This document shows positions 1 to 5,327 of a DNA stretch of 5,784 nt, piece by piece (within the stretch, counting starts at the first letter, position 1; each line of letters begins with the position of its first letter). The DNA comes from Comamonadaceae bacterium (lineage in GTDB: Bacteria > Pseudomonadota > Gammaproteobacteria > Burkholderiales > Burkholderiaceae_C). The notes below the pieces were generated by a model. It ran no database searches. It saw nothing but the letters and a program-made list of their open reading frames with translations, and had not been told where the DNA came from. The position numbers were made by a program, and so were the translations under genes. The stretch lies in contig CANCDA010000157.1 in NCBI GenBank assembly GCA_947374705.1, forward strand, positions 1-5,784. The letters run 5' to 3'.

Positions 1-81
1 CTGCGCAATTGGGGCATGAACCTGGTGGAGCGAAGCGGTTCTCTCAAACAATGGATGGCCAAGCAGGCCATGAATTTTTAA
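1..81 (+). CDS. 3' end of a probable UbiH/UbiF-family FAD-dependent hydroxylase (partial)
   Basis: Frame 1 is open from the window edge to a TAA at 79-81 and gives 26 residues: LRNWGMNLVERSGSLKQWMA followed by KQAMNF. The pattern of LRNWGM, a basic 'LK' turn and a terminal 'A(M)' motif resembles the C-terminal helix of UbiH/UbiF/VisC-type aromatic-ring hydroxylases of ubiquinone synthesis, which commonly end in LRxxGL...LR...A.G. The next gene begins only 6 to 21 bases downstream, so the two are probably co-transcribed. The identification rests on a very short tail and on remembered gene order (ubiH-like, dsbC-like, M61 peptidase in Burkholderiales). The reading frame is sure, the product less so. 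Confidence 0.6.
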   Translation: MRNWGMNLVERSGSLKQWMAKQAMNF

Positions 82-99
82 ACGGACATGAACGGACAT
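81..99 (+). repeat. Short tandem duplication at the dsbC start (AACGGACAT x2)
   Basis: AACGGACAT occurs at 81-89 and again at 91-99, one base apart, directly between the upstream stop codon and the dsbC start. The first copy ends in an ATG at 88. The second supplies a GGA six bases before the ATG at 103. The duplication therefore creates two in-frame candidate starts. The GGA before ATG 88 lies only one base away, too close to serve as a ribosome binding site, which favours ATG 103. Confidence 0.7.
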
Positions 100-102
100 C
101 CC

Positions 103-813
103 ATGACATTTTTTAAAACCTTAATCGTCAGCACCTTGGCCTTGCTTTCCTTAAGCGCCACCGCCCAAGAAGCCGCGATTCGCAAAAACCTGGCCGAACG
201 CGTGCCCCAATTGCAAAAAATTGACGAAATCAGCAAAACCCCGCTGGCCAACTTGTATGAAGTCCGCGTCAACGGCACTGAGATTTTTTACACCGATGCC
301 GAGGCCAATTTTCTGATTCAAGGCCAAATCATCGACACCCGCCAGCGCCGCAACCTGACCGAAGAGCGCATCGACAAGCTGACCGCTGTGAGCTTTGAGT
401 CGCTCCCATTCAAAGACGCTTTCACGGTGGTTCGCGGCAATGGCAAGCGCAAACTGGTCGTATTTGAAGACCCTAACTGCGGCTACTGCAAACGCTTCGA
501 GCGTGATCTGGAGAAGGTCACCAACGTCACCATCCACACCTTTCTCTACCCCATCCTGAGCCCCGACTCCACCGACAAATCCAAGAACATTTGGTGCGCC
601 AAAGACAAGGCTAAAAGCTGGCAAGACTGGATGCTGCGTGAGCAAACCCCGGCCAACGCGAGTTGCGACACGACGGCCATCACCCGCAACGTCGAGCTTG
701 GCAAAAAACACAAGATCACGGGCACGCCCACGCTGATTTTTGCCGACGGCTCACGTGTGCCTGGGGCCATCAACACGCAGCAGATTGAGAAGTACTTGAC
801 CGATATCAAATAA
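103..813 (+). CDS. dsbC: DsbC-like periplasmic thiol:disulfide interchange protein
   Basis: This 236-residue protein starts at ATG 103; ATG 88 is in frame and would add five residues. The N-terminus MTFFKTLIVSTLALLSLSA is a Sec signal peptide with a likely AxA cut at ATA/QE. Residues about 25-95 match the DsbC dimerisation/linker region. The rest is a thioredoxin fold with the active site CGYC (126-129) in FEDPNCGYCKRFE, a second cysteine pair (165 and 188) matching the structural disulfide of DsbC, and a cis-proline in TGTPT (Pro209). The family isomerises wrong disulfides in the periplasm and is kept reduced by DsbD. All key residues are present and the length is normal. It lies tightly between the UbiH-like gene and the M61 peptidase gene, so operon transcription is likely; no promoter of its own is visible. 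Confidence 0.92.
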   Translation: MTFFKTLIVSTLALLSLSATAQEAAIRKNLAERVPQLQKIDEISKTPLANLYEVRVNGTEIFYTDAEANFLIQGQIIDTRQRRNLTEERIDKLTAVSFESLPFKDAFTVVRGNGKRKLVVFEDPNCGYCKRFERDLEKVTNVTIHTFLYPILSPDSTDKSKNIWCAKDKAKSWQDWMLREQTPANASCDTTAITRNVELGKKHKITGTPTLIFADGSRVPGAINTQQIEKYLTDIK

Positions 814-837
814 GCCGTTCTGACTGAGCCATCAGCC

Positions 838-2625
838 ATGACGGGAAAATCAAGCACCAACGCCGCCATCCACTACCGCGTGGCGGTGGCCGATCTTCAC
901 GCGCACCTGTTTGAGGTGACGCTCACGCTTGCCAAACCGCTCGCGCAGCAACGCGTCAGCCTGCCGGTCTGGATACCGGGCAGCTACTTGGTGCGTGAGT
1001 TCTCCAAAAATCTGCAAGGGCTGGGCGCAAGGCAAGGCCGACGTGCGGTGGCCGCGCAGCAACTCGACAAATGCAGTTGGCAACTGGATTGCCGTGCAGA
1101 CCAACCCTTGGTGCTGAGCTACCAGGTCTATGCCTTTGACAATTCCGTTCGCACCGCGTGGCTGGATGCAGCGCGCGGATTTTTCAACGGCACCAGTTTG
1201 TTTTTGCGCGTTGAAGGGCATGAGGACGCGCCCCACACGGTGGAGTTGGTCGCCAGACCAGCCATCGCCGATTGGTCGGTGGCCACGGGACTCACGCCGC
1301 AAAAAATCACGCGCCGTGGCTTTGGCACGTACCGCGCCAGCAGCTACGACGAGTTGGTGGATGGACCGGTGGAAATGGGTGTTTTTTGGAGTGGCTCGTT
1401 CACCGCCTGCGGTGTGCCGCACCGCTTTGTGGTGGCCGGTGCACCTGCCTCGTTTGATGGCGCACGGCTCTTGGCTGACACACAAAAAATCTGCGAAGCC
1501 GAAATCCGCTTCTGGCACGGTGCTCATGCCGGCAAGCGCGGGGGCCGCAAACCGCCGCACGCCAATTACCTGTTCATGCTCAACGCCACGCATGAGGGCT
1601 ACGGCGGTTTGGAACACCGTAATTCCACCGCCTTGATCTGCACCCGCAAGGACTTGCCGCGCCTGGGCGCAGCCAAGCCCAGCGAGGGCTATACCACCCT
1701 GCTGGGCTTGATCAGCCACGAGTACTTCCACACCTGGAACGTCAAACGTCTGCGCCCGATAGAGCTCACCCAGATCGACTACGGGCGCGAAAACTACACG
1801 CCCTTGCTGTGGTTTTTTGAAGGCTTCACCAGCTACTACGACGACCTGCTGCTGCGCCGCGCCGGGCTGATTGACGATGCGGCCTACCTCAAGCTGCTGA
1901 ATAAGGCCATCAACCAGGTTTTGCAAACCCCGGGGCGCGCGGTGCAATCGGTCGCGCAGGCCAGTTCTGACGCCTGGGTCAAGTACTACCGGCAAGACGA
2001 GAACACCCCCAACGCCACGGTGAGCTACTACACCAAGGGCTCACTGGTGGCGCTGTGCCTGGACTTGACGCTGCGCGCTGAAGGTCAGCATTCACTCGAC
2101 GATGTGATGCGCACCCTCTGGCAACGCTGCCAGGGTGGCCCCATGCGCGAGGACGATGTGCTGGCGGTTCTGCAAACGCTGACCGGGCGCTCCTTTGCCA
2201 AAGAGATCGCCCAATGGGTGCACAGCACCAACGAGTTGCCCTTGCGTGAACTGCTGGAAAAGCACGGCCTGGCGATTTTGGAAGAGCCCGCGCAATTGGC
2301 GCAACAACTGGGCCTGCGCGTCAGCGAAGACGGCGCACTCCAGATCAAAACCGTGCTGCGCGGTGGCGCGGCCGAACGCGCCGGGTTTGCGGCGGGCGAT
2401 GAATGGCTGGGTCTGGAAGTGGGTGCGGGCCGCGCCGCACAGAGTTGGCGCATCACGCGGCTCGATGAGCTGCCGCTTTATGCGGGAAAGCACGCAGCAG
2501 TCAAAGCCTTAGTTGCCCGCGATAAACGACTGGTGCAATTGGCGTTGACTTTGCCCAAGGCGGTGACGACTTGGCGGCTGGTCGTGCGCGATGCGCAGGG
2601 GGTTGGTCGCTGGTTGGCTGCTTGA
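838..2625 (+). CDS. M61-family metallopeptidase (glycyl aminopeptidase-like) with PDZ-like domain
   Basis: This 595-residue zinc peptidase is related in fold to M1 aminopeptidases. The M61 N-terminal beta domain spans about residues 10-180 (LPVWIPGSYLVREF is typical). The catalytic domain has GGLEH (256-260, the counterpart of the M1 GAMEN exopeptidase motif), the zinc motif HEYFH (294-298) followed by TWNVKRLRP, and WFFEGFTSYY with the likely third ligand Glu328. A PDZ-like segment lies near 485-575, with GGAAERAGFAAGD at 509-521. No signal peptide is seen, so a cytoplasmic location is inferred. The start at 838 lies 24 bases after the dsbC stop and has no clear Shine-Dalgarno sequence, consistent with translation from a shared message. 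Characterised relatives remove N-terminal Gly or Ala, but the physiological substrate here is unknown. A hairpin repeat follows the stop by 10 bases. Confidence 0.93.
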   Translation: MTGKSSTNAAIHYRVAVADLHAHLFEVTLTLAKPLAQQRVSLPVWIPGSYLVREFSKNLQGLGARQGRRAVAAQQLDKCSWQLDCRADQPLVLSYQVYAFDNSVRTAWLDAARGFFNGTSLFLRVEGHEDAPHTVELVARPAIADWSVATGLTPQKITRRGFGTYRASSYDELVDGPVEMGVFWSGSFTACGVPHRFVVAGAPASFDGARLLADTQKICEAEIRFWHGAHAGKRGGRKPPHANYLFMLNATHEGYGGLEHRNSTALICTRKDLPRLGAAKPSEGYTTLLGLISHEYFHTWNVKRLRPIELTQIDYGRENYTPLLWFFEGFTSYYDDLLLRRAGLIDDAAYLKLLNKAINQVLQTPGRAVQSVAQASSDAWVKYYRQDENTPNATVSYYTKGSLVALCLDLTLRAEGQHSLDDVMRTLWQRCQGGPMREDDVLAVLQTLTGRSFAKEIAQWVHSTNELPLRELLEKHGLAILEEPAQLAQQLGLRVSEDGALQIKTVLRGGAAERAGFAAGDEWLGLEVGAGRAAQSWRITRLDELPLYAGKHAAVKALVARDKRLVQLALTLPKAVTTWRLVVRDAQGVGRWLAA

Positions 2626-2631
2626 GTCTCT

Positions 2632-2658
2632 CGTCATTCCCGCGAAGGCGGGAATCCA
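2632..2658 (+). repeat. Palindromic intergenic repeat (REP-like) after the M61 gene
   Basis: ATTCCCGC (2636-2643) and GCGGGAAT (2648-2655) form a perfect 8-bp stem with loop GAAG, within CGTCATTCCCGCGAAGGCGG continuing GAATCCA. From memory, this wording recurs as a dispersed intergenic repeat in many betaproteobacterial genomes and resembles the ATTCCC/GGGAAT repeats of Neisseria. Placed 10 bases after the stop it could end or stabilise the M61 message, but no T-run follows, so it is not a classic intrinsic terminator. Confidence 0.6.
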
Positions 2659-2703
2659 GTGACTCGGAATGATTGACGCCCACCCCGGACTACCATTAAG
2701 TGA

Positions 2704-2862
2704 AGTTGGAATGTCAAGAAGGTCGAATGGGTGCTTCCATCCGTCTACATTTACTACAACTGCTTCAGGCGGGATGAATGCACTCTCAAACTTGAGACCC
2801 CCGAAGAGTACGAGCGTCAGAAGGCCAAAGCTACAGAGCGCCAACAGAAAGATCGAATGTAG
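2704..2862 (+). pseudogene. Possible remnant of an IS3-type transposase C-terminus
   Basis: One frame is open from just after a TGA (2701-2703) to the TAG at 2860-2862 and has no convincing start. It contains KKVEWVLPSVYIYYNCFRR and then LKLETPEEYERQKAKATERQ. The order '(V)Y.YYN..R....L...(T/S)P.EYE' is the usual ending of IS3-family DDE transposases such as the IS150 group. If this is right, only about 50 residues survive: the catalytic DDE residues lie upstream and are gone, and neither IS terminal repeat is recognisable. The stretch is more A-rich than the neighbouring housekeeping genes, which fits imported DNA. The match is from memory of the family pattern, so it may be coincidental. 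Confidence 0.4.
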
Positions 2863-3045
2863 CCATTGGGCTCGATTGAAAATACGACAAGCAGGTTGTT
2901 CGACACGGACGCCCAAGTGCATCCGCGAGCGTGGGCTGGAGAACGGGTGCACTCACCACCTGCCCGCCCACCAAGCAGCGCGAGACAAAAGCCTGCTGCT
3001 TGAGCATTTGTCCGCCCCTCACCCCAGGAGCAAGGGCAAGGAGAG
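2863..3045. other. Non-coding stretch upstream of the toxin-antitoxin operon
   Basis: No credible gene is seen here. The frame of the antitoxin is open throughout, but its translation is low-complexity and unlike any family. The stretch contains the first 52-bp direct repeat (2923-2974), then a CCCCTCACCCC tract (3015-3025) and a purine-rich run AAGGAGAGGAG (3038-3048) leading into the palindrome. No convincing -35 box is present at the proper distance from the -10-like TACAAT at 3050. Confidence 0.5.
2923..2974 (+). repeat. 52-bp direct repeat, left copy, flanking the toxin-antitoxin module
   Basis: The copy begins CCGCGAGCGTGGGCTGGAGA and ends GCCCGCCCACCAA. It matches 3829-3880 at 51 of 52 positions, with C at 2954 against G at 3860. 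Within each copy GTGGGC (2931-2936) and GCCCAC (2966-2971) are complementary, so a single strand could fold into a long imperfect hairpin. Similarity stops sharply on both sides. The pair encloses the whole antitoxin-toxin operon with its control region. Confidence 0.9.
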
Positions 3046-3062
3046 GAGATACAATGTATCTC
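3046..3062 (+). promoter_or_regulatory. Perfect 17-bp palindrome: probable antitoxin operator overlapping a -10-like box
   Basis: GAGATAC-AAT-GTATCTC has 7-bp arms around a 3-base centre and ends 20 bases before the antitoxin ATG. Type II antitoxins of the RelB/DinJ group normally bind such inverted repeats with their N-terminal ribbon-helix-helix domain and repress their own operon. TACAAT (3050-3055) inside the palindrome is one base off the sigma-70 -10 consensus, so a bound repressor would block the promoter directly. The -35 position (GGAGCA, about 3027-3032, 17 bases upstream) is poor. The palindrome is certain; its role is inferred. Confidence 0.65.
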
Positions 3063-3086
3063 AGACCAAAAGGAAAGTCACAATGA
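3054..3086 (+). other. Possible 10-codon leader ORF coupled to the antitoxin start
   Basis: ATG 3054, inside the palindrome, opens the short frame MYLRPKGKSQ. Its TGA (3084-3086) overlaps the antitoxin ATG (3083-3085) as ATGA. Purine-rich GGAG (3045-3048) lies five bases before the start. If translated it would couple to the antitoxin. A promoter using the TACAAT box would start transcription downstream of this ATG and leave the leader out of the message, so the two readings compete. Translation is unproven and chance is a fair explanation. Confidence 0.2.
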
Positions 3087-3361
3087 GCACCACCACCATG
3101 GTTCACGTCCGCATGGACGAGCAACTCAAAACACAGGCCGCACAGACTCTGGCCGAAATGGGTTTGACAGTCTCTGATGCGGTTCGCGTTTTTTTAATGC
3201 GGGTCGTCGCGGACAAGCAAATGCCATTCGCCATCAAGGCACCCAACGCCACAACCCGTGCCGCCATGGCCGAGGCCGATGAAATGACCCTCGCGCACCA
3301 TGCGCGCTTTAGCACCGCTGCCGAGCTGTTCGATGACCTCGAAAAAAATAGCCTCAAGTAA
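3083..3361 (+). CDS. RelB/DinJ-family type II antitoxin
   Basis: This is a 92-residue protein. The start at ATG 3083 is chosen because AGGAAA (3071-3076) lies eight bases upstream and because MSTTTMVHVRMDEQLK is the normal N-terminus of the family. Residues about 5-45 form the ribbon-helix-helix DNA-binding part (VHVRMDEQLKTQAAQTLAEM, then GLTVSDAVRVFL). PFAIKAPNATTRAAMAEA (49-66) is the signature of RelB/DinJ, where the C-terminal half wraps the toxin. The acidic end ELFDDLEK overlaps the toxin gene. The protein should neutralise the downstream YafQ-like toxin and, as a complex, repress the operon at the palindrome. It is usually degraded by Lon or Clp under stress, which frees the toxin. 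The same frame stays open 138 codons upstream, but that part resembles no protein. Confidence 0.92.
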   Translation: MSTTTMVHVRMDEQLKTQAAQTLAEMGLTVSDAVRVFLMRVVADKQMPFAIKAPNATTRAAMAEADEMTLAHHARFSTAAELFDDLEKNSLK

Positions 3362-3662
3362 ACGTACCCCACTGCCCAGAGCGGCAAACTACACCAAAGC
3401 CTTTCTCAAGGATTGGGAGCGACTGTCCCACGCAGGTCGCTACAACATGCATCAGCTCAAAGAGGCCATGCTGCTGTTGATTGCCAACAATGCCCCGCTA
3501 GGCCCAGAGTGGCTCGATCACCCTCTGGGCGGCGACTGGCAAGGCCACCGCGAATGCCATATCGGCGGCGACTTCCTGCTGGCCTACAAGTTGGAGGACA
3601 GCGGGAAACATGGTTTGGTTGTTTTTGTGCGGGCTGGCACGCATGCTGAACTTTTTGCGTAG
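3333..3662 (+). CDS. YafQ-family mRNA interferase toxin (RelE/ParE superfamily)
   Basis: This 109-residue toxin overlaps the antitoxin gene by 29 bases, as is common in co-translated pairs. Start ATG 3333 fits the family N-terminus; ATG 3300 would add 11 residues that resemble nothing. YafQ hallmarks are in order: YTKAFLKDWERL, LDHPLGGDWQGHRECHIGGD, and VRAGTHAELF at the end. By comparison with E. coli YafQ (catalytic H50, H63, D67, H87, F91), the equivalents here are H63, H76, D80, H104 and F108, all intact. The Trp that follows the Asp in E. coli is Phe81 here. YafQ is a ribosome-dependent endoribonuclease that cuts mRNA during translation. The protein is longer than the 92-residue E. coli form because of a basic N-terminal tail (KKIASSKRTPLPRAA). 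It is predicted to be active and held by the RelB/DinJ-like partner. Confidence 0.92.
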   Translation: MTSKKIASSKRTPLPRAANYTKAFLKDWERLSHAGRYNMHQLKEAMLLLIANNAPLGPEWLDHPLGGDWQGHRECHIGGDFLLAYKLEDSGKHGLVVFVRAGTHAELFA

Positions 3663-3828
3663 CCATGGGGCGACTTGTGTTTCGGCTTGCTGCACCACGG
3701 CGCGTGAGGACGCCCCCGCAGGCTGGTGGTCTGGGCATCCGGGCGCAAGCCCCATTCGCGGTTGCATCAGAGGTGGCGAGCCCACTGCGGCGTTGACGAG
3801 TTAACGCTCAAGCACCAGAAGCAGTCGC
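3663..3828. other. Non-coding stretch after the toxin gene
   Basis: No gene can be supported here. A plus-strand frame from 3726 is open to about 3926, but it runs through the direct repeat and has no recognisable protein pattern. Small structures seen are GGGC-GCAA-GCCC (3741-3752, a 4-bp stem with a GNRA-type loop) and the near-palindrome CGTTGACGAGTTAACG (3791-3806). Neither is followed by a T-run, so no clear terminator for the toxin operon is visible. Confidence 0.5.
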
Positions 3829-3880
3829 CCGCGAGCGTGGGCTGGAGAACGGGTGCACTGACCACCTGCCCGCCCACCAA
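3829..3880 (+). repeat. 52-bp direct repeat, right copy, flanking the toxin-antitoxin module
   Basis: This is the second copy of the 2923-2974 repeat in the same orientation, 906 bases downstream, with one substitution (G at 3860). The internal complementary arms GTGGGC (3837-3842) and GCCCAC (3872-3877) are conserved. The copy lies between the toxin gene and the 3' end of tyrS. Such a pair could recombine and delete the whole module, leaving one repeat. Confidence 0.9.
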
Positions 3881-3900
3881 CAACCCCCCTGATCAGTTGA

Positions 3901-3949
3901 GGACAGAGCTTGTTCACTGCGTGTAACGGCGGTCTGTCCCGCAAGCTCT
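3901..3949 (-). terminator. Overlapping inverted repeats just after tyrS (possible 3' end structure)
   Basis: Two perfect inverted repeats share bases. GGACAGA (3901-3907) pairs with TCTGTCC (3933-3939), and AGAGCTTG (3905-3912) pairs with CAAGCTCT (3942-3949). The second reaches the tyrS stop codon. In the tyrS transcript the arms run A-B-A'-B' with A' and B' overlapping, so the two stems exclude one another. No U-run follows either stem, so intrinsic termination is doubtful. An mRNA-stability structure or a chance duplication is possible. Confidence 0.3.
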
Positions 3950-5187
3950 CAGGATAACGTCACCCGCTTGAACTTGCGCTTGCCCACCTGCAACACATAG
4001 ATGCCCGCGCCCAGCTTGAGGCCCTTGTCGCTCACCGGGTTGGCGTCCACCCGCACACCGCCGCCGTCTATCAGGCGATTGCCCTCGCCGCTGGAGGCTG
4101 CCAGACCGGCCAACTTGAGCAAAGCGCCGATGCCCATAGGCCCATCGGTCAAGGCAAAAGTCTCTTCAGGAATTTCATCCGGGATACCGCCTCGCGAGCG
4201 GTTGATGAAGTCCTGCTCAGCAGCATCAGCGGCAGCAGCAGAGTGGAATCGCGTCGTGATCTCCTTGGCCAGCATGACCTTGGCTTCTTTGGGGTTGCGC
4301 CCTTGAGCCACTTGTTCTTGCAAGTCCTCAATCTCGCTCAAGCTGCGAAAGCTCAGCAAGGTGTACCAGCGCCACATCAGGGTGTCAGAGATCGACAGCA
4401 CCTTGGCAAACATGGTGTTGGCGTCTTCACTGATGCCGATGTAGTTGTTCTTGGATTTCGACATCTTCTCCACGCCGTCCAGTCCTTCGAGCAGCGGCAT
4501 GGTCAAAATGCACTGCGGCTCCTGGCCGTATTCGGCTTGCAGGTGGCGGCCCATCAGCAGATTGAACTTTTGATCGGTGCCGCCCAGCTCTAGGTCGCTC
4601 TTCAGTGCCACCGAGTCATAGCCCTGCATCAGCGGGTACAAAAATTCATGCACCGCAATCGGCGTACCGGCTTTGTAACGGTCATGAAAATCATTGCGCT
4701 CCATCATGCGCGCCACCGTGTAGCGCGAGGCCAGCTGAATCATGCCGACCGCCCCCAGGGGTTCGCACCATTCGCTGTTGTAACGAATCTCCGTGCGGGC
4801 CGGGTCCAGCACCAGGCTGGCTTGGCGGTAATAGGTCTCGGCGTTGGCCTTGATTTGCTCGGGCGTGAGCGGCGGGCGTGTGCTGTTGCGCCCGGAAGGG
4901 TCGCCAATCAGGCTGGTGAAGTCACCAATCAAAAAGATCACCTGATGCCCCAGGTCCTGCAACTGGCGCATTTTGTTCAACACCACGGTGTGGCCTATGT
5001 GAATGTCGGGAGCGGTGGGATCCAAGCCCAGCTTGATGCGCAGCGGTGTGCCGGTTGCTTCTGAGCGCGCCAGTTTTTTGACCCACTCGTCTTCAGGAAT
5101 CAACTCCTCACACCCCCGCAAGCTCACGGCCAAGGCTTCCCGGACACGGTCGGTTACAGGAAAAGGGGCTAATAGACGTTGATTCAT
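3949..5187 (-). CDS. tyrS: Tyrosyl-tRNA synthetase
   Basis: This 412-residue class I synthetase attaches tyrosine to tRNA-Tyr in the cytoplasm. The Rossmann catalytic domain carries HIGH (63-66) in APDIHIGHTVVLNKM, YPLMQGYDS (184-192) and GGTDQKFN (202-209) for tyrosine binding, and the ATP loop KMSKS (241-245). A middle helical domain is followed by a C-terminal S4-type RNA-binding domain from about 350 (LLKLAGLAASSGEGNRLIDG, ending YVLQVGKRKFKRVTLS). The extended N-terminus and HIGH, rather than HFGH or HVGH, place it with the tyrosyl-tRNA synthetase form common in betaproteobacteria. Start ATG 5187 has GGAA eight bases upstream (5199-5196). The gene is convergent with the toxin-antitoxin island and divergent from the envelope peptidase gene. 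Everything expected is intact. Confidence 0.97.
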   Translation of the reverse strand: MNQRLLAPFPVTDRVREALAVSLRGCEELIPEDEWVKKLARSEATGTPLRIKLGLDPTAPDIHIGHTVVLNKMRQLQDLGHQVIFLIGDFTSLIGDPSGRNSTRPPLTPEQIKANAETYYRQASLVLDPARTEIRYNSEWCEPLGAVGMIQLASRYTVARMMERNDFHDRYKAGTPIAVHEFLYPLMQGYDSVALKSDLELGGTDQKFNLLMGRHLQAEYGQEPQCILTMPLLEGLDGVEKMSKSKNNYIGISEDANTMFAKVLSISDTLMWRWYTLLSFRSLSEIEDLQEQVAQGRNPKEAKVMLAKEITTRFHSAAAADAAEQDFINRSRGGIPDEIPEETFALTDGPMGIGALLKLAGLAASSGEGNRLIDGGGVRVDANPVSDKGLKLGAGIYVLQVGKRKFKRVTLS

Positions 5188-5250
5188 AATGGTTTTTCCG
5201 GGTGTCGCTGGGGCTGCGGCAGATATACTTGCGGTTCTTCTTCGTGCTGG

Positions 5251-5279
5251 ATTTTAAATCGCACGATGACCTCAGTAGA
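5251..5279 (-). promoter_or_regulatory. Candidate tyrS promoter
   Basis: On the minus strand TAAAAT (5256-5251) matches five of six -10 consensus bases. TCTACT (5279-5274) lies 17 bases upstream of it and matches only three of six -35 bases. The transcript would begin roughly 55-60 bases before the tyrS ATG. The same AT-rich ATTTTAAAT could also serve a plus-strand promoter with TTGCGG (5229-5234), but that match is weaker. Both calls come from inspection only. Confidence 0.3.
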
Positions 5280-5291
5280 CCCCTTGCCTTT

Positions 5292-5307
5292 GGGAACTGC
5301 TGTTCCC
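5292..5307. repeat. Perfect hairpin in the tyrS / M23-like spacer
   Basis: GGGAAC-TGCT-GTTCCC forms a 6-bp stem with a 4-base loop. It lies nine bases before the TTGGGG that would act as ribosome binding site for the plus-strand gene, and upstream of the candidate tyrS promoter on the other strand. It could be a leader hairpin or a protein-binding site shared by the divergent genes. No T-run follows on either strand, so it is not an intrinsic terminator. Confidence 0.5.
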
Positions 5308-5327
5308 TCTCACTTGGGGTATCCCGT

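Noticed and set aside
151..711. A 186-codon minus-strand frame opposite dsbC.
   Set aside because: It is a shadow of the DsbC coding frame, and the plus-strand protein has all catalytic residues.
850..1995. A 381-codon open frame on the minus strand opposite the M61 gene.
   Set aside because: Its translation has no family pattern, and the plus strand carries an intact peptidase with all motifs. Long antisense frames are common opposite GC-rich genes.
2669..3361. A single 230-residue protein with the antitoxin as its C-terminal domain.
   Set aside because: The first 138 residues are low-complexity and unlike a protein, and they cross the direct repeat and the operator. ATG 3083 has a good ribosome binding site and gives the normal antitoxin length.
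3663..3880. An integron attC site after the toxin gene (cassette-borne toxin-antitoxin).
   Set aside because: No GTTRRRY/RYYYAAC pair with the required spacing was found. CGTTGACGAGTTAACG is suggestive but fails the consensus, and the 52-bp repeats do not have attC structure.
4243..5064. Several plus-strand frames of 80-140 codons opposite tyrS.
   Set aside because: They mirror the tyrosyl-tRNA synthetase coding strand and show no protein family features.
5188..5327. A T-box or other amino-acid riboswitch upstream of tyrS.
   Set aside because: The spacer is short, has no T-box core sequence, and T-boxes are not expected in betaproteobacteria.
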